From Paenibacillus sp. FSL A5-0031 (lineage in GTDB: Bacteria > Bacillota > Bacilli > Paenibacillales > Paenibacillaceae): a stretch of DNA of 64,000 bases. Within the stretch, counting starts at the first letter, position 1. Each line of letters begins with the position of its first letter. The notes beneath the pieces were generated by a model. That model saw nothing but the letters and a program-made list of their open reading frames with translations. It was not told where the DNA came from and did not search any database. The stretch is taken from the NCBI RefSeq assembly GCF_001956295.1, contig NZ_MRTD01000014.1, positions 1 to 64,000 of the forward strand, written 5' to 3'. Position numbers and translations under genes: made by a program. Positions 1 through 10,300 of this stretch are shown here, piece by piece.

Positions 1-96
1 TTGATCGCTTAGGTATTCTGCAGGAAGCTCTTCTAAAACAGTTCCTTGTGAATTTGTGTCAGCAATAACCTTAATCAATATTAATTTATCTTCCAT
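1..96 (-). CDS. Hypothetical protein, N-terminal part only
   Basis: An open frame of 32 codons starts at an ATG at position 96 on the minus strand and runs off the left edge. A good Shine-Dalgarno (GAGGAGCG) sits just upstream at 101-108. The visible residues begin MEDKLILIKVIADTNSQGTV. A convincing promoter lies at 158-185. Nothing identifies the product. Confidence 0.5.
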   Translation of the reverse strand, partial: MEDKLILIKVIADTNSQGTVLEELPAEYLSDQ

Positions 97-157
97 ACGA
101 CGCTCCTCATCTACATCTTAGGATAAATCCCGCTAACATAACTTCCCCTATTACTAT

Positions 158-185
158 ATTATAACACAAACAAACTTGCATTCAA
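158..185 (-). promoter_or_regulatory. Sigma-A-like promoter for the left-edge gene
   Basis: On the minus strand a TTGAAT -35 box (180-185) and a perfect TATAAT -10 box (158-163) are separated by 16 bp, about 60 bp upstream of the ATG at 96. The -35 box overlaps one arm of the 23-bp inverted repeat at 182-204, so a protein binding that repeat could control this promoter. Confidence 0.5.
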
Positions 186-761
186 TATACTTGTTAACAC
201 GTATTCAAAGCGGTCTCGCTCCACTTTTCTGTTCTTCTTATCTATCCCCTTTTGGCCATCTTTTCCACTCTTCTTTACCTAGAATCGTACATAGTAGCAG
301 ACCACAAAACTGCAACTATATTCGATCTTATCCTTTGGCTTTTTTTATTTCAAGCTGCAGACATCGTAACTGCGACTTAATTCGTACCTAGTTACTCATT
401 CCGTCCGCCGGGGGGGCCGCCGCGCGCTTCGCGAAAACAAAAAAGATGGCCGAAACGGAAAAACCATTCAAATTAAGTAGTGTCAACGAAAACATTTCTC
501 GTATAAATAGCAGTATTACACTTCAGGATAAAATGACAAGGTCCGCGAACTGCTGCAGGGATAATATAAGTTTCTTAATGGAGCGGGAAGCGGGTATGAA
601 CCAGGGGATCAATAAATTGCAGATAACATCTATATATGTAGGGAACGTCAGACAAACGATCGGAAAAAGTTGAGCTGAATGAGCAGTGTGGCAGGCTGCG
701 TCCGCCACGCCACGAAATATCATACGAGGTGGTTTTGTATACGTGTTAACAAGTATATTGA
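182..761. repeat. 580-bp segment bounded by a 23-bp perfect inverted repeat
   Basis: Positions 182-204 (TCAATATACTTGTTAACACG then TAT) are repeated exactly in inverse at 739-761, and similarity continues inward for about 7 bp with two mismatches. Between the arms is a GC-rich patch near 405-432 and short open frames without convincing ribosome sites. No clear target duplication is visible. It could be a MITE-like element or paired operator/replicon sites built on a TGTTAACA core. Confidence 0.5.
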
Positions 762-794
762 TATTAAGTATATGAGCCTCTAGAAATACTCTTT

Positions 795-945
795 TGTCGA
801 TAGAAAATATAGTTTTAGATTGGCTATCTTTGTTCCACGCTGATTCTCATTGTTATATCGTCAGACTTCATAATATAAGTTTTAGACTGAGCTCAGAAAT
901 TGAAACAGCAACAGCCAATGATGAGAAAATAAAGTCCTAGACTGC
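795..945 (+). repeat. Tn7-like transposon end, left type
   Basis: The segment starts TGTCGATAG followed by AAAATATAGTTTTAGATTGG, then has two more boxes of the same type near 866-893 and 918-942 (AAAATAAAGTCCTAGACTG). The layout of TGT, 6 nt and an AATAAAGT-type box, with three spaced boxes, resembles the TnsB-binding left end of Tn7. No TnsA, B or C gene is in the window. Confidence 0.45.
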
Positions 946-952
946 CCCTGTT

Positions 953-1207
953 TCATTGAACTAACGTCTCACTTGAATATACAATCCTATCCTTCTCTCC
1001 GCATTGAATTACATCAATTACGGCTTTGCCATCTATGTCATTCAGCGTAAATCTCAACCAATTGCGAATTACGCTTCTGTTACGAAATGACTTCCACTGG
1101 TATAGTTGTAGCTCACCGTCTATGGAGCATGTAATATTGCAAAAAAATGGAGCCTGCAGCGTGTACCATTGTATACTTTGAAGCAAACTCCATAACTCTT
1201 CGAGCAT
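953..1207 (-). CDS. Hypothetical protein, 84 aa
   Basis: The gene lies just inside the candidate Tn7-like left end and 16 bp downstream of the 353-aa gene, in the same direction, so it may be co-transcribed. The ribosome site is weak. The sequence is rich in W, Q and hydrophobic residues and I do not recognise a domain. It could be cargo or a remnant. Confidence 0.4.
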   Translation of the reverse strand: MLEELWSLLQSIQWYTLQAPFFCNITCSIDGELQLYQWKSFRNRSVIRNWLRFTLNDIDGKAVIDVIQCGEKDRIVYSSETLVQ

Positions 1208-1223
1208 ACAATCATGCCAATGC

Positions 1224-2285
1224 TTAAATTCTTAGTAATGGTAGGTTTAGCTTTCTGGCTAGTTCCTCTGCTTGACCTACCGTTGATTCGTCTGTATTAT
1301 CTGTTTCTAATATAAATACTGCAACTGGATTTGTAGAAGAATCATTAATTAGCACAGTTTCATTAATCTTATGTTCAGCGAGATCCGCAATGCCGTTTTT
1401 CTGTAGTTTTTTAGATTCTTTTTCAATTTCTTCAATGTGGTTAGTTTTGCATGCATACAAATCATTATAAACTAGATATTTGTTTACAGTTAGAGGTATA
1501 GAAGTAAGCGAAAACGATTTAGCATCAATAGATTCCGAGAAATACATAGCGTTTGCATTGCAATCAGTGCTACTAATGAGCAATACATTTTTTACATAAG
1601 GCTTATAAACAAACCCGAATTTTCTTTTATTATAAGTCCCTTGAAATTCGTCAGTAATTAGACTTGTAGAAATGATAGGATAACTCTTAGCATTTTGAAG
1701 TGCAATTTCAGTATTAGTGCCAATTGCATGTACAAGAAATTTAAACTTACTTCCTCGTTTATACTCATTGGGTTTTGTAAGTTGATTCTCCCACTTCCTT
1801 AATGTAATTTCTGCGAGAGGGTTTTCAACTTCATAATGAAAATATACATATGTCTTATATCGCGAAAGAAAATCCATGTCATCCTCATCTAAATATCGTA
1901 TTATAATTCTTCCGAGATCATGTTTGCTAGTTCTAGAAAGTTCATCTTTTAGATCTGACTCTCTTTTCATTCTAGCTGTCTTGTAGTCAGAAAATTGCTC
2001 TTTTTTCAGTTGAAACCTTTCATTTATTTTTTTAACCGAATTTACTTCTTCAATTGTGAAGTTCCTTACTGTTTCGTCTAGAATCATATTAATATTGAAC
2101 TGTGTTTGCTTTAACTTTTTTTCCAATTCCACATCTTTTAATTGAATAGAGTTAATAATTTCAGTTATTTCAAAATAATTTTCAAGTTGAAATTTATTTG
2201 AGCATGCTATCTTGTCAATTTTTTTGCGTCTCTCGTATAATATGCTATTAATTATAGTCCGTTGAAACACATTATCTAAATACAT
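1224..2285 (-). CDS. Hypothetical protein, 353 aa
   Basis: The start is secure: AAGGAGGAAAG sits just ahead of the ATG at 2285. The N-terminal 140 residues are Lys/Glu-rich and probably helical or coiled-coil; the C-terminal half has alternating beta-like segments. I see no signal peptide, membrane helix or catalytic motif, and no family I can name. It is the main gene between the candidate Tn7-like ends at 795 and 2449, so it is probably cargo. AT-rich codon use separates it from the germination transposon to its right. Confidence 0.6.
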   Translation of the reverse strand: MYLDNVFQRTIINSILYERRKKIDKIACSNKFQLENYFEITEIINSIQLKDVELEKKLKQTQFNINMILDETVRNFTIEEVNSVKKINERFQLKKEQFSDYKTARMKRESDLKDELSRTSKHDLGRIIIRYLDEDDMDFLSRYKTYVYFHYEVENPLAEITLRKWENQLTKPNEYKRGSKFKFLVHAIGTNTEIALQNAKSYPIISTSLITDEFQGTYNKRKFGFVYKPYVKNVLLISSTDCNANAMYFSESIDAKSFSLTSIPLTVNKYLVYNDLYACKTNHIEEIEKESKKLQKNGIADLAEHKINETVLINDSSTNPVAVFILETDNTDESTVGQAEELARKLNLPLLRI

Positions 2286-2394
2286 TATCTTTCCTCCTTT
2301 TTTAAAAAAAGTATATCTGAGGACGGTTCATTCGTAGATGATGAAACTAATATTGCATACAATTAATCAAGAGACTATCCTTAAATGTTGCCTC

Positions 2395-2449
2395 TTCATC
2401 ATTAGTATAATGAAGCATCGTCAGTGTATAATTTTATTTTCTTCTGACA
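2395..2449 (-). repeat. Tn7-like transposon end, right type
   Basis: Read on the minus strand from 2449, the sequence is TGTCAGAAG then AAAATAAAATTATACACTG, followed by CTTCATTATACTAATG. This matches the dispersed end consensus of TGT, 6 nt, an AATAAAGT-type box and then TTCATTAAACTAAC. It faces the end at 795, giving a candidate 1,655-bp element. The 5-bp flanks differ (TCTTT and TCATC). Confidence 0.45.
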
Positions 2450-2454
2450 TCATC

Positions 2455-2488
2455 AACAAAAAACACCCCGACAGTGGTGTCAGGGTTA
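2455..2488 (-). terminator. Rho-independent terminator
   Basis: On the minus strand CCCTGACA and TGTCGGGG pair around a short loop and are followed by a run of T. It lies directly downstream of the stop of the split membrane gene at 2533. Confidence 0.6.
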
Positions 2489-2532
2489 GTCAGATAGTTA
2501 AAAGTAGCCCGCCATCCGCCAACATAATCGGA

Positions 2533-3275
2533 CTATTTTCTAACAGTTAGCCGATAGGTTGACCATGCAAGGTAGGCAAATATAGCTAACAAAGCACTAA
2601 TGAACCAACCTAGTAAAACCCATTTTGTTAAAACGTCATTATAAACTTCCAATGGATAAGGTTGTAATGTTATTGGCCAAATAACCCCAACAACGCAGGC
2701 ATAGACTATTACCAACAAACCAAGCCAGAGACCATCCGGTTTGCCGTAGGCTTTAAGATTATTCTTCTGAGCTTCTATTTGATATAATATATTTTTCAGT
2801 TCCCCTAACAATCGATCACTATCAGTTCTTTTTGCTCTATATTCATTGCGATTAATTGATGCTGCATCAATTGTATACGAAATAGTACTGGGCTCCACTG
2901 TAAATAATGTGAAGATTATTTCATAATAAAATCTACGGTCTGAGTACGCAAATGTCGTGGTTCGATAAAAATGATCAAAATCATCAAAATCGTCTGGATG
3001 CCACTCATCATTTAATATGACTTCCAAAATGTGAATAAAGTCTGTTTTTACCTCATTTAATTCCTGTATAAATGGCCGAAGTTCATCTGCAGTTCTGTAT
3101 GGAAATTTTTCTGGATCAGTTAGCTCCTCAAAATCCTTATTATTAAAAACAATCTCTCTACAGTTTTCCCTTATGAAGTCCTTCGCATCATCCCACAAAA
3201 GCCATTTAGACACTTCTTCTGATTGTCCGTTTCGAATCTGATAATCGGCTTCGAGCTCTTTAATTCGCCGAACTA
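2533..3275 (-). pseudogene. C-terminal part of a membrane-protein gene split by the Tn3-family transposon
   Basis: This is the 3' portion of a gene interrupted at the 5-bp duplication AACTA. It joins in frame to 11147-11270 once the transposon and one target copy are removed, restoring a product of about 283-288 aa. The C-terminus has two predicted membrane helices (GLLVIVYACVVGVIWPI and WVLLGWFISALLAIFAYLAW) after a soluble middle. The exact in-frame junction suggests a recent insertion. An in-frame TTG inside the transposon end could still give a truncated product. No family recognised. Confidence 0.75.
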
Positions 3276-3427
3276 GGGGTAGTACCAGCGAAGCTGACAC
3301 CACCCGCAAAGTATATGGGCAAATATGTAAATCAGTAATTCTAGGATCTTATTTCCCTCGATCCTTTACCTTTTCGCCGCGCTAGACATTCTATGACAGG
3401 TATTTGTATCAATGAAGAAATCAAAAA

Positions 3428-4591
3428 TTAGGGGACAGCAAGAATCTCTTTTTTAAATTTATATCTTCCAGGATATACGATATCCATATTAATGCTTATA
3501 GCTTGCAAGGAATCCTCGTTTAAGACAAAATGCTGTTTCCCTGATGCAATGCGTTTCCATTCATGCGGATTCTTGCGAAAAAGAGATTCCCCTAGATTAT
3601 AAATATCTATATTCTTCTCAAGCGCAGTTTGAAAGGTTTTCCTAATTTGCCGCTCAATTTCTTTTTGAGCCATTTGCGTGAGTTCTTGTTCAGTAACGTC
3701 TGCATGCAACTCATTTACCCCAGCCTTCACTGAAACGGATATATCGAAATACGCTTTATCATATTTAACACTTGGAGTAATGTCATATTTAGGTTTCTCT
3801 GCGACGAGAACCGCTATAAGTTTTTTATCGGAAAACAAGTCAAGAGGCAGTCGGATTGTGTGTTTATTTAGCCACGGCAACCCGGACAGATCTTGGATGT
3901 CCATGCGTGCATAATAGTGCTCTTGATCATATACTTGTATGCCAGAAAATCTAAGCAACTCACGTGGCTTTTGATTTTCCTTCCATTGGTCTTTTCGAAT
4001 TGATAATTCTGGTATATAGCTTGACTTAGCCTTTTCATTTGAATCCAGAACAAACTGTTGCAGGCGGATCGGAGCGAGAATAGAATGCTGTCGATAATTC
4101 TGTTCAGGATTATGTAGAATCGATGCCTTTGGTGACAATCTGAAAAACGATGTTGCCATTAAGATCTCGTCAAGGGGATCTCGCGTGCTGAATAGCCAGG
4201 CTAAGTACCTTATTTCACGATAACGGTTGATCAGTTCTAACACTTCACCGACTTTCCTTTCCTTCATCAACCGTTCGCTGAACAGAATCGCAGAGACTTG
4301 TCCCCAGTTTAACCTCTGTTGCGAAGTGCTGTATAAATCATTCGCTGCTTCTGTAAACGAGGAGCCTTGTCCCTTACCGACCCAGACCGGGGGCTGCTCC
4401 GCTTTTTGTTGGCCCTCCAGCTTTGCCACTGTCGAGAAGTCAAGTAATTGCGAATAGATGGTGTATTGACCTTCCGCATAGTCAATTCCGACTGCTGTCG
4501 TATAATTCATGTTTTGCACTTCGTATTTGCTCCAGCAGCCGGTGAGTATGATGAGGGGCAGAAGAACAACGATATATTTATACGTCTTCAT
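3428..4591 (-). CDS. gerAC: Ger(x)C family spore germination lipoprotein
   Basis: C subunit of a GerA-type germinant receptor, which sits in the spore inner membrane with the A and B subunits and triggers germination. I chose the ATG at 4591 because the product then begins with a lipoprotein signal (KTYKYIVVLLPLIILTGCWS, lipobox LTGC), and its ATG overlaps the A-subunit stop as ATGA. The longer reading from 4663 lacks these features. Length, about 387 aa, is normal for the family. It is the last gene of the transposon-borne B-A-C operon. The germinant cannot be predicted. Confidence 0.92.
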   Translation of the reverse strand: MKTYKYIVVLLPLIILTGCWSKYEVQNMNYTTAVGIDYAEGQYTIYSQLLDFSTVAKLEGQQKAEQPPVWVGKGQGSSFTEAANDLYSTSQQRLNWGQVSAILFSERLMKERKVGEVLELINRYREIRYLAWLFSTRDPLDEILMATSFFRLSPKASILHNPEQNYRQHSILAPIRLQQFVLDSNEKAKSSYIPELSIRKDQWKENQKPRELLRFSGIQVYDQEHYYARMDIQDLSGLPWLNKHTIRLPLDLFSDKKLIAVLVAEKPKYDITPSVKYDKAYFDISVSVKAGVNELHADVTEQELTQMAQKEIERQIRKTFQTALEKNIDIYNLGESLFRKNPHEWKRIASGKQHFVLNEDSLQAISINMDIVYPGRYKFKKEILAVP

Positions 4592-6114
4592 TTCTGCCCA
4601 TCCCCTTGGCTTGTAGGATCGTGAGTATTCAGATTGTCCGGTCGAGTTTTTCGCCATCTCCAAGGTAATCGGAACAATGCATTGGCGAAATCTTTATATG
4701 GGGGCGAAAGCGGAGCCAGGTAAGGCAAACCGCATGAACGCAATGAGGCTAAATGGGTTGTCACGATAAATAAAGCAAGAAAAAAGCCATAGATGCCAAG
4801 CGCGGCAGACAAAATAAACACGATAAAGCGTAAGATGCTAATTGTCCCAGATAACGACTGGCTGGATAAAGTCGAACCGAACACCTGAGTAATCGCTCCT
4901 ATGACAACGATGCTCGGGGATAAAAATCCTGCCCGAATGGCTGCATCCCCCAGGATAAGACCTCCCACAACGGTAACAGTAGAGCCAATGGCAGAAGGCA
5001 AGCGAACACCGGCTTCCCGCAATATTTCTAAAAAGATGAGCGACAGAAACATTTCCCCTGCCACACCTAATGGGATTCCTAATCGGTTAATGCCAATAGT
5101 TGCAAGTAAATAGTAAGGCAGTTGATCTTGATGATACGCAAGAATGGCAACCCAAAATCCGGGCAGCATGAGTGAAACGGACAACCCGAGCAAACGAAGA
5201 GTTTGCCCGAACGTGGCCGATAAAGCAGTAAAGTGGATATCTTCCGGTGTTTTCAGGAGCAAGAACAAATTGGCTGGAGCGATCAAAGCAGCCGGAGTAC
5301 CATCCACAATTAATGCTACGCGGCCATTCATCATGCAGTTCACGGTGAAGTCCGGTCTTCCTGTGTACCCCATCAAAGGAAACAAAGCTCTTGTCGGTTC
5401 CATTAATTCTTCCAGTTGAGTGGCGCTGATTGCTCCGTCAATTTGAATACCATCCAATTTTTTCTTTATATCTTGAACAATATTCGGATTAACAATGTCT
5501 CGCATATAAAGAATCGCAACTGTTGTTTTAGTTCTCACGCCAACTGTTTTGGTTTCGTATACCATGCTGGTTGACTTGATACGTTTCCGAATCAGCGCAA
5601 CATTGACGCCGACTTCTTCAACAAAACCGTCTTTTGGACCGCGTATCGAGACTTCAATGTTAGACTCTTCCGGCTTACGTGCCGGTTTTTTGGAAATATC
5701 GAGGGAGAACAACGAAGTTAGTGCCGGAATGAACAAAAGCAGCTTGCCCTCGAAAATATCCGTTTCGACTTGTTGCTCCCACTCCTCGAAAGAAATGCTC
5801 TCTAACTGTAATTGACACGACTCAACAATCTCCTCATTCTTATGAAATCCGTAAGTTTCATAAAAACGAGTCAAGTGGGGCAGCACCATATCCTGAATGA
5901 GCTGTTGGTTGTCACATAAACCATCGCAGTACAGCAAAACGATCCTCGACTGATCATCACCAGCTTTTATTTTGTAAACATGACGCTTAACATCTTGACA
6001 CATCTGGAAGCGTTGGATAAGCGACGGTTCACTAAGCGGTTGTGAAACAGTTGCCACTTTGTTTGATGGCGATGGTAAGACCTCCGCCTTCTTATTTCTG
6101 AATCGTTTTATCAT
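4588..6114 (-). CDS. gerAA: GerA-family spore germination protein, A subunit
   Basis: A subunit of the germinant receptor, 508 aa. The first 250 residues form the soluble domain, with QPLSEPSLIQRF near 25 and TVAILYMRDIVNPNIV around 197. The C-terminal half has several membrane helices and the family motif FPLMGYTGRPDF. Both ends overlap neighbours by 4 bp (ATGA), so translation of B, A and C is coupled. The gene appears intact, so a working receptor with its own germinant range is plausible. Confidence 0.93.
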   Translation of the reverse strand: MIKRFRNKKAEVLPSPSNKVATVSQPLSEPSLIQRFQMCQDVKRHVYKIKAGDDQSRIVLLYCDGLCDNQQLIQDMVLPHLTRFYETYGFHKNEEIVESCQLQLESISFEEWEQQVETDIFEGKLLLFIPALTSLFSLDISKKPARKPEESNIEVSIRGPKDGFVEEVGVNVALIRKRIKSTSMVYETKTVGVRTKTTVAILYMRDIVNPNIVQDIKKKLDGIQIDGAISATQLEELMEPTRALFPLMGYTGRPDFTVNCMMNGRVALIVDGTPAALIAPANLFLLLKTPEDIHFTALSATFGQTLRLLGLSVSLMLPGFWVAILAYHQDQLPYYLLATIGINRLGIPLGVAGEMFLSLIFLEILREAGVRLPSAIGSTVTVVGGLILGDAAIRAGFLSPSIVVIGAITQVFGSTLSSQSLSGTISILRFIVFILSAALGIYGFFLALFIVTTHLASLRSCGLPYLAPLSPPYKDFANALFRLPWRWRKTRPDNLNTHDPTSQGDGQK

Positions 6115-7184
6115 TCGTAGATACTCCTTTTACTTCGTGTTGAGGTTCGTACGACATATACGATCATGACCCCAATTGTAAAGACACAAAACGATGGAAA
6201 GTAATATAGGCTCAATAGGTCTTGAAAGACCATATCGCTAATAGGCAGCAATGTAACAACCAACATGAATAAAGCGCCTAGGAACATAGGTATCCACTTA
6301 TACTTTTGTAATTTCCATAATTCCCCCAAGAGATACATGGAAAGGGACACTCGAATGAACATACCGGATAGCCATTGGTAAATCGAGAAAAAATCGACAT
6401 GCTCCACATACTCGCCCAGTCGAACCATTCTCCATTGTTCATAAACAGGATATCGTTGGTTTGCCGCTTCATCAGGGCCATACATTGTAATCGAACCCAT
6501 CAAAGGGCCGATCGTAAGCCCGGATAAAATGAGACAAACAAGCATCAAACTTATGAAGCCCGGTTTCTTCGTTAACTTATGCTGGATCAGCATCAGCAAC
6601 GACAACTCCAGCAACCCGCTGGCAGCGTAGGGAACACCTTTCCATAGTGGAGGTGTTCCTTTTTCGAGCAAAGGAAAAAGCAAGGTATAATCTTTAAACT
6701 GAAAGTTTGCAATCATTACAAGGTCGCCAAGAATGACAACGAAAGGTAACAATATCCCGCTCACAATCGCAATGGTGCGAAGCCCCTGATATGCCGCAAA
6801 GAAACATCCGACAATTGTTGCTACCACAAGGACGAGCATTGGAGTTTGAGGCATATAAGTTGCAATTGTCCAAGTTAGAGTATCCTTCAAGGAAATGAGT
6901 CCCATGAGCCATACAAGCACACTATATATGAAAACCAGGGTTATGGAGAGAAACATTCCGAAATGCTGCTGCAACCAATCCTTTAAATGTATGCCGTTCA
7001 TGTTTTTGATGATGTAGTTCAAAGAGCCAATCCAAAGAGGCGAAGCGATTAATACAAGAAGTACTACCAGCCAGGCATCTCGCCCTGAAGCACCGAGCAG
7101 TAACGGTATAATAATGACGTGGTTCAGCAAACCGACTGAAAGCATAATAATCATGTATGACTGTATAAGCGGAATTTTTGGCAT
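6111..7184 (-). CDS. gerAB: GerB-family spore germination permease
   Basis: B subunit of the germinant receptor, an APC-superfamily membrane protein thought to bind the germinant and form a channel. With the ATG at 7184 (preceded by AGAGGTGATC) it is 357 aa and opens PKIPLIQSYMIIMLSVGL, as usual for GerB proteins; about ten hydrophobic helices follow. It is the first gene of the operon. Upstream, between 7185 and 7374, a weak GGAATGA...TATATAA pair could be a forespore promoter, but this is only suggestive. Confidence 0.92.
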   Translation of the reverse strand: MPKIPLIQSYMIIMLSVGLLNHVIIIPLLLGASGRDAWLVVLLVLIASPLWIGSLNYIIKNMNGIHLKDWLQQHFGMFLSITLVFIYSVLVWLMGLISLKDTLTWTIATYMPQTPMLVLVVATIVGCFFAAYQGLRTIAIVSGILLPFVVILGDLVMIANFQFKDYTLLFPLLEKGTPPLWKGVPYAASGLLELSLLMLIQHKLTKKPGFISLMLVCLILSGLTIGPLMGSITMYGPDEAANQRYPVYEQWRMVRLGEYVEHVDFFSIYQWLSGMFIRVSLSMYLLGELWKLQKYKWIPMFLGALFMLVVTLLPISDMVFQDLLSLYYFPSFCVFTIGVMIVYVVRTSTRSKRSIYE

Positions 7185-7345
7185 AAAGATCACCTCTTTC
7201 AACTTTTGAAGAAGAATATGGAAACACCATTATATACTTTTCCCTCATCGTCTTCATTCCAATCACTTCGGCTATTCCATCTTGCAAAAGTTCCGTTTTT
7301 GATTAGGTAATTGGAATATGATAGCTTTTTGCTCCACATTGCCTC

Positions 7346-7370
7346 ATTAAGTATGCTTCGGTATACTAAA
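7346..7370. promoter_or_regulatory. Possible recombinase core or hairpin upstream of tnpA
   Basis: AGTATGC and GTATACT form an imperfect inverted repeat around TTCG in the 190-bp gap between the ger operon and tnpA. TnpI-type resolution systems use short inverted arms around a small spacer, so this is a candidate crossover site. It could equally be a promoter-proximal hairpin. Confidence 0.25.
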
Positions 7371-7374
7371 TTTA

Positions 7375-10300
7375 ATGATTAAAATTCCGATTCTAACCAT
7401 TTTAGGAACTTTACTCGGAGGGGATCAAGTAAAGCGAAATTGGGAGCTGGAGGAGTTAATTGAGCATTTTACGTTTCTTCCCAACGAAATGCAGCAAGTC
7501 GGCAATAAGTCGGGGGAGACTCGGTTGGGGTTTGCTGTTCTGTTTAAGTTTTTCCAATACGAAGCGCGATTCCCCTTCCAAAAATTCGAAGTGCCCAAAG
7601 CAGTAATTCAATACATAGCAAAGCAGATCGAGGCACCGGCAGAGCTGTACGCACAATACGATTGGACTGGTCGCTCCATTACCTACCATCGAACACAAAT
7701 CAGGGAGTTTTTTGGCTTTCGTGAGGATACCATCAATGATGCCGAAGAGGTAATCGATTGGCTATGCAAAAGCGTATTATTCCAAGATCACGATTTCGAA
7801 TATTTGGTCGAGACCGTATACGGGCGATTTCGGGAGATGAAAGTTGTACCGCCTACGCCTGATCGCATTGAGCGACTTATCAGAGCCGCAATCCGTACAT
7901 ATGAGGAACAATTTTTCCAAGTCACATTGGAAAAGTTGCCTGCGGCATCTTTGTCCAAACTGGATTCACTCGTAGATAGTATCGCATTTCTAGATGAAGA
8001 CCAAGGCGGCAGCGACGAGGGACTTCTTTCTTTTCAAGAGTTAAAAGCTGATCCGGGCAAACCAGGTGTCGAAAGTGTGTTAAGAGAAGTAAGCAAGCTG
8101 CGAACGATTCGAAATCTGGAGCTTCCGGATAATCTGTTTCGTGATATCCCTCTTAAAGTATTGACCAAGTACCGGCAGCGGACCGCAACAGAGGATCTCC
8201 GGGAACTTCGTCGCCACCCTGATCCGATCCGTTACACATTGTTGGCCGCATTCTTCTGGCTAAGGAGTATGGAGATAACGGACAATTTGATTGAGCTACT
8301 TATTCAAATCGTCCATCGAATAGGAGTACGGGCAGAACGCAAGGTCGAGAAGGAAATTCTGAATGACCTACGGAAAGTAAGCAATAAGTATGGCATTTTA
8401 TTCAACATGGCCCAGTCTGCCGTCAACAATCCAGACGGAGTAATTCGTGATGTCATTTTCCCGGTCGTAAATGAGCAAACGTTACGGGATTTGATAAAAG
8501 AATTCAAGCATACCGGACCGGCTTACCGTGAGAAAATCCATACCATTATTCGGGCTTCCTATGGGAGTCACTACCGCCGTATGGTTCCCGAAATACTAGG
8601 CATTCTGGAATTCCGATCAAACAATGAAGTGCATCGGCCAGTGATTCGTGCGCTGGAACTGGTAAAGAAATATTCTGACACCGGCCATCATTATTTGCCA
8701 ATGTCCGAAGAAATCCCGGTAGATGGTGTAATCCGGACGGTTAATAAAGAAATCATTGTTGAGAAGGACGAGAAAGGCCAAGAGCGAATTAATCGGATGA
8801 ATTATGAGATAAGCGTTCTGCAAGCTTTACGGGAAAAGCTTCGTTGCAAGGAAATATGGGTGGCCGGAGCGAACCGATACCGGAATCCGGACGATGACTT
8901 GCCGACAGACTTCGAAGAACGGCGGGAAGAAAATTATAAGGCTTTAAAGCAGCCGCTGGATGCAGAAGCATTCATTGCAACGTTGAAGCAGGCCATGAAA
9001 GATGGATTAGAAAAGCTTGATACCGGTCTCCAGAAAAACCCCAAGGTCCGGATCACGGAGAAGGGTAATGGTTGGATTAGCTTATCTCCGTTAGAACCAC
9101 AAGCAGAGCCAGTCAACCTATCACGGATAAAATCAGAGATGCTTCGGCGCTGGCCAATGACGAGCCTGTTGGACATTTTAAAAGAGGCCGATCTTCGTGT
9201 CGGATTTACTGAAAAATTCAAGACTGTTGCTGTACGCGAAGCGTTAAGCAGGGATACGCTGCAAAAGAGACTCATCCTATCCCTTTATGGCCTCGGGACG
9301 AATACCGGCTTGAAACGTGTGAGTGCCGGTGAGCATGGAGAAAGCTACAAAGACTTGCTGTACGTCCGCAGGAAATTCATTCATAAGGACAATCTCCGAA
9401 ATGCGATATCCGAAGTGGTTAATGCGATTTTTCGCGTTCGGATGCAGGAGATTTGGGGCGATGCCACGACATCCTGTGCATCGGATTCAAAAAAATTTGG
9501 TGCATGGGATCAAAATCTGATGACCGAATGGCATATCCGGTACCGCGGCCGCGGCGTTATGATATATTGGCACGTTGAGAAGAATTCGACATGCATTTAC
9601 TCGCAGCTCAAATCGTGCTCCTCCTCTGAAGTCGCTGCCATGATGGAAGGATTGCTTCGTCATTGTACCGAAATGGAGGTCGAGAAGAATTACGTGGATT
9701 CACACGGCCAGAGCGAGGTTGCGTTCGCATTTTGTTACCTTTTGGGCTATCAGCTCATGCCACGGCTCAAAGCGATTCATTCGCAAAAACTTTACCGGCC
9801 CGAACCAGGCATGACCGATGCCTATCCGAATTTGCAGCCGGTGCTGACCCGCCCAATCAACTGGGAGCTAATTCGGCAGCAATACGATCAAATGATGAAG
9901 TACGCTACGGCTCTCCGACTCGGAACCGCCGAAACAGAAGCAATCTTGAAACGATTTACCCGTAATAATTTAAAGCATCCGACCTATCAAGCTTTGGGGG
10001 AACTCGGCAAAGCAGTCAAAACGATATTCCTCTGCGATTACCTGCACTCGGAGGAGCTGCGCCGCGAGATCAATGAAGGCTTGAATGTCGTGGAAAATTG
10101 GAACTCGGCCAACAGCTTTATCTTTTACGGCAAAGGCGGAGAAATCGCTACCAACCGGTTAGAAGATCAAGAGCTAGCCGTATTGTCTCTTCACCTTCTG
10201 CAAAACTGCCTGGTTTACATCAATACCATTATGCTTCAAAGCATCCTATCCGACCGCAAATGGTTCGATATGATGACTTCGGAAGACTTGCGGGCGCTTA

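Noticed and set aside
446..673. Plus-strand open frame of 75 aa inside the inverted-repeat element
   Set aside because: No convincing ribosome site, odd composition and several overlapping frames; the repeats explain the region better.
9663..9965. Open frames on both strands across tnpA
   Set aside because: They are shadows of the GC-richer transposase gene.
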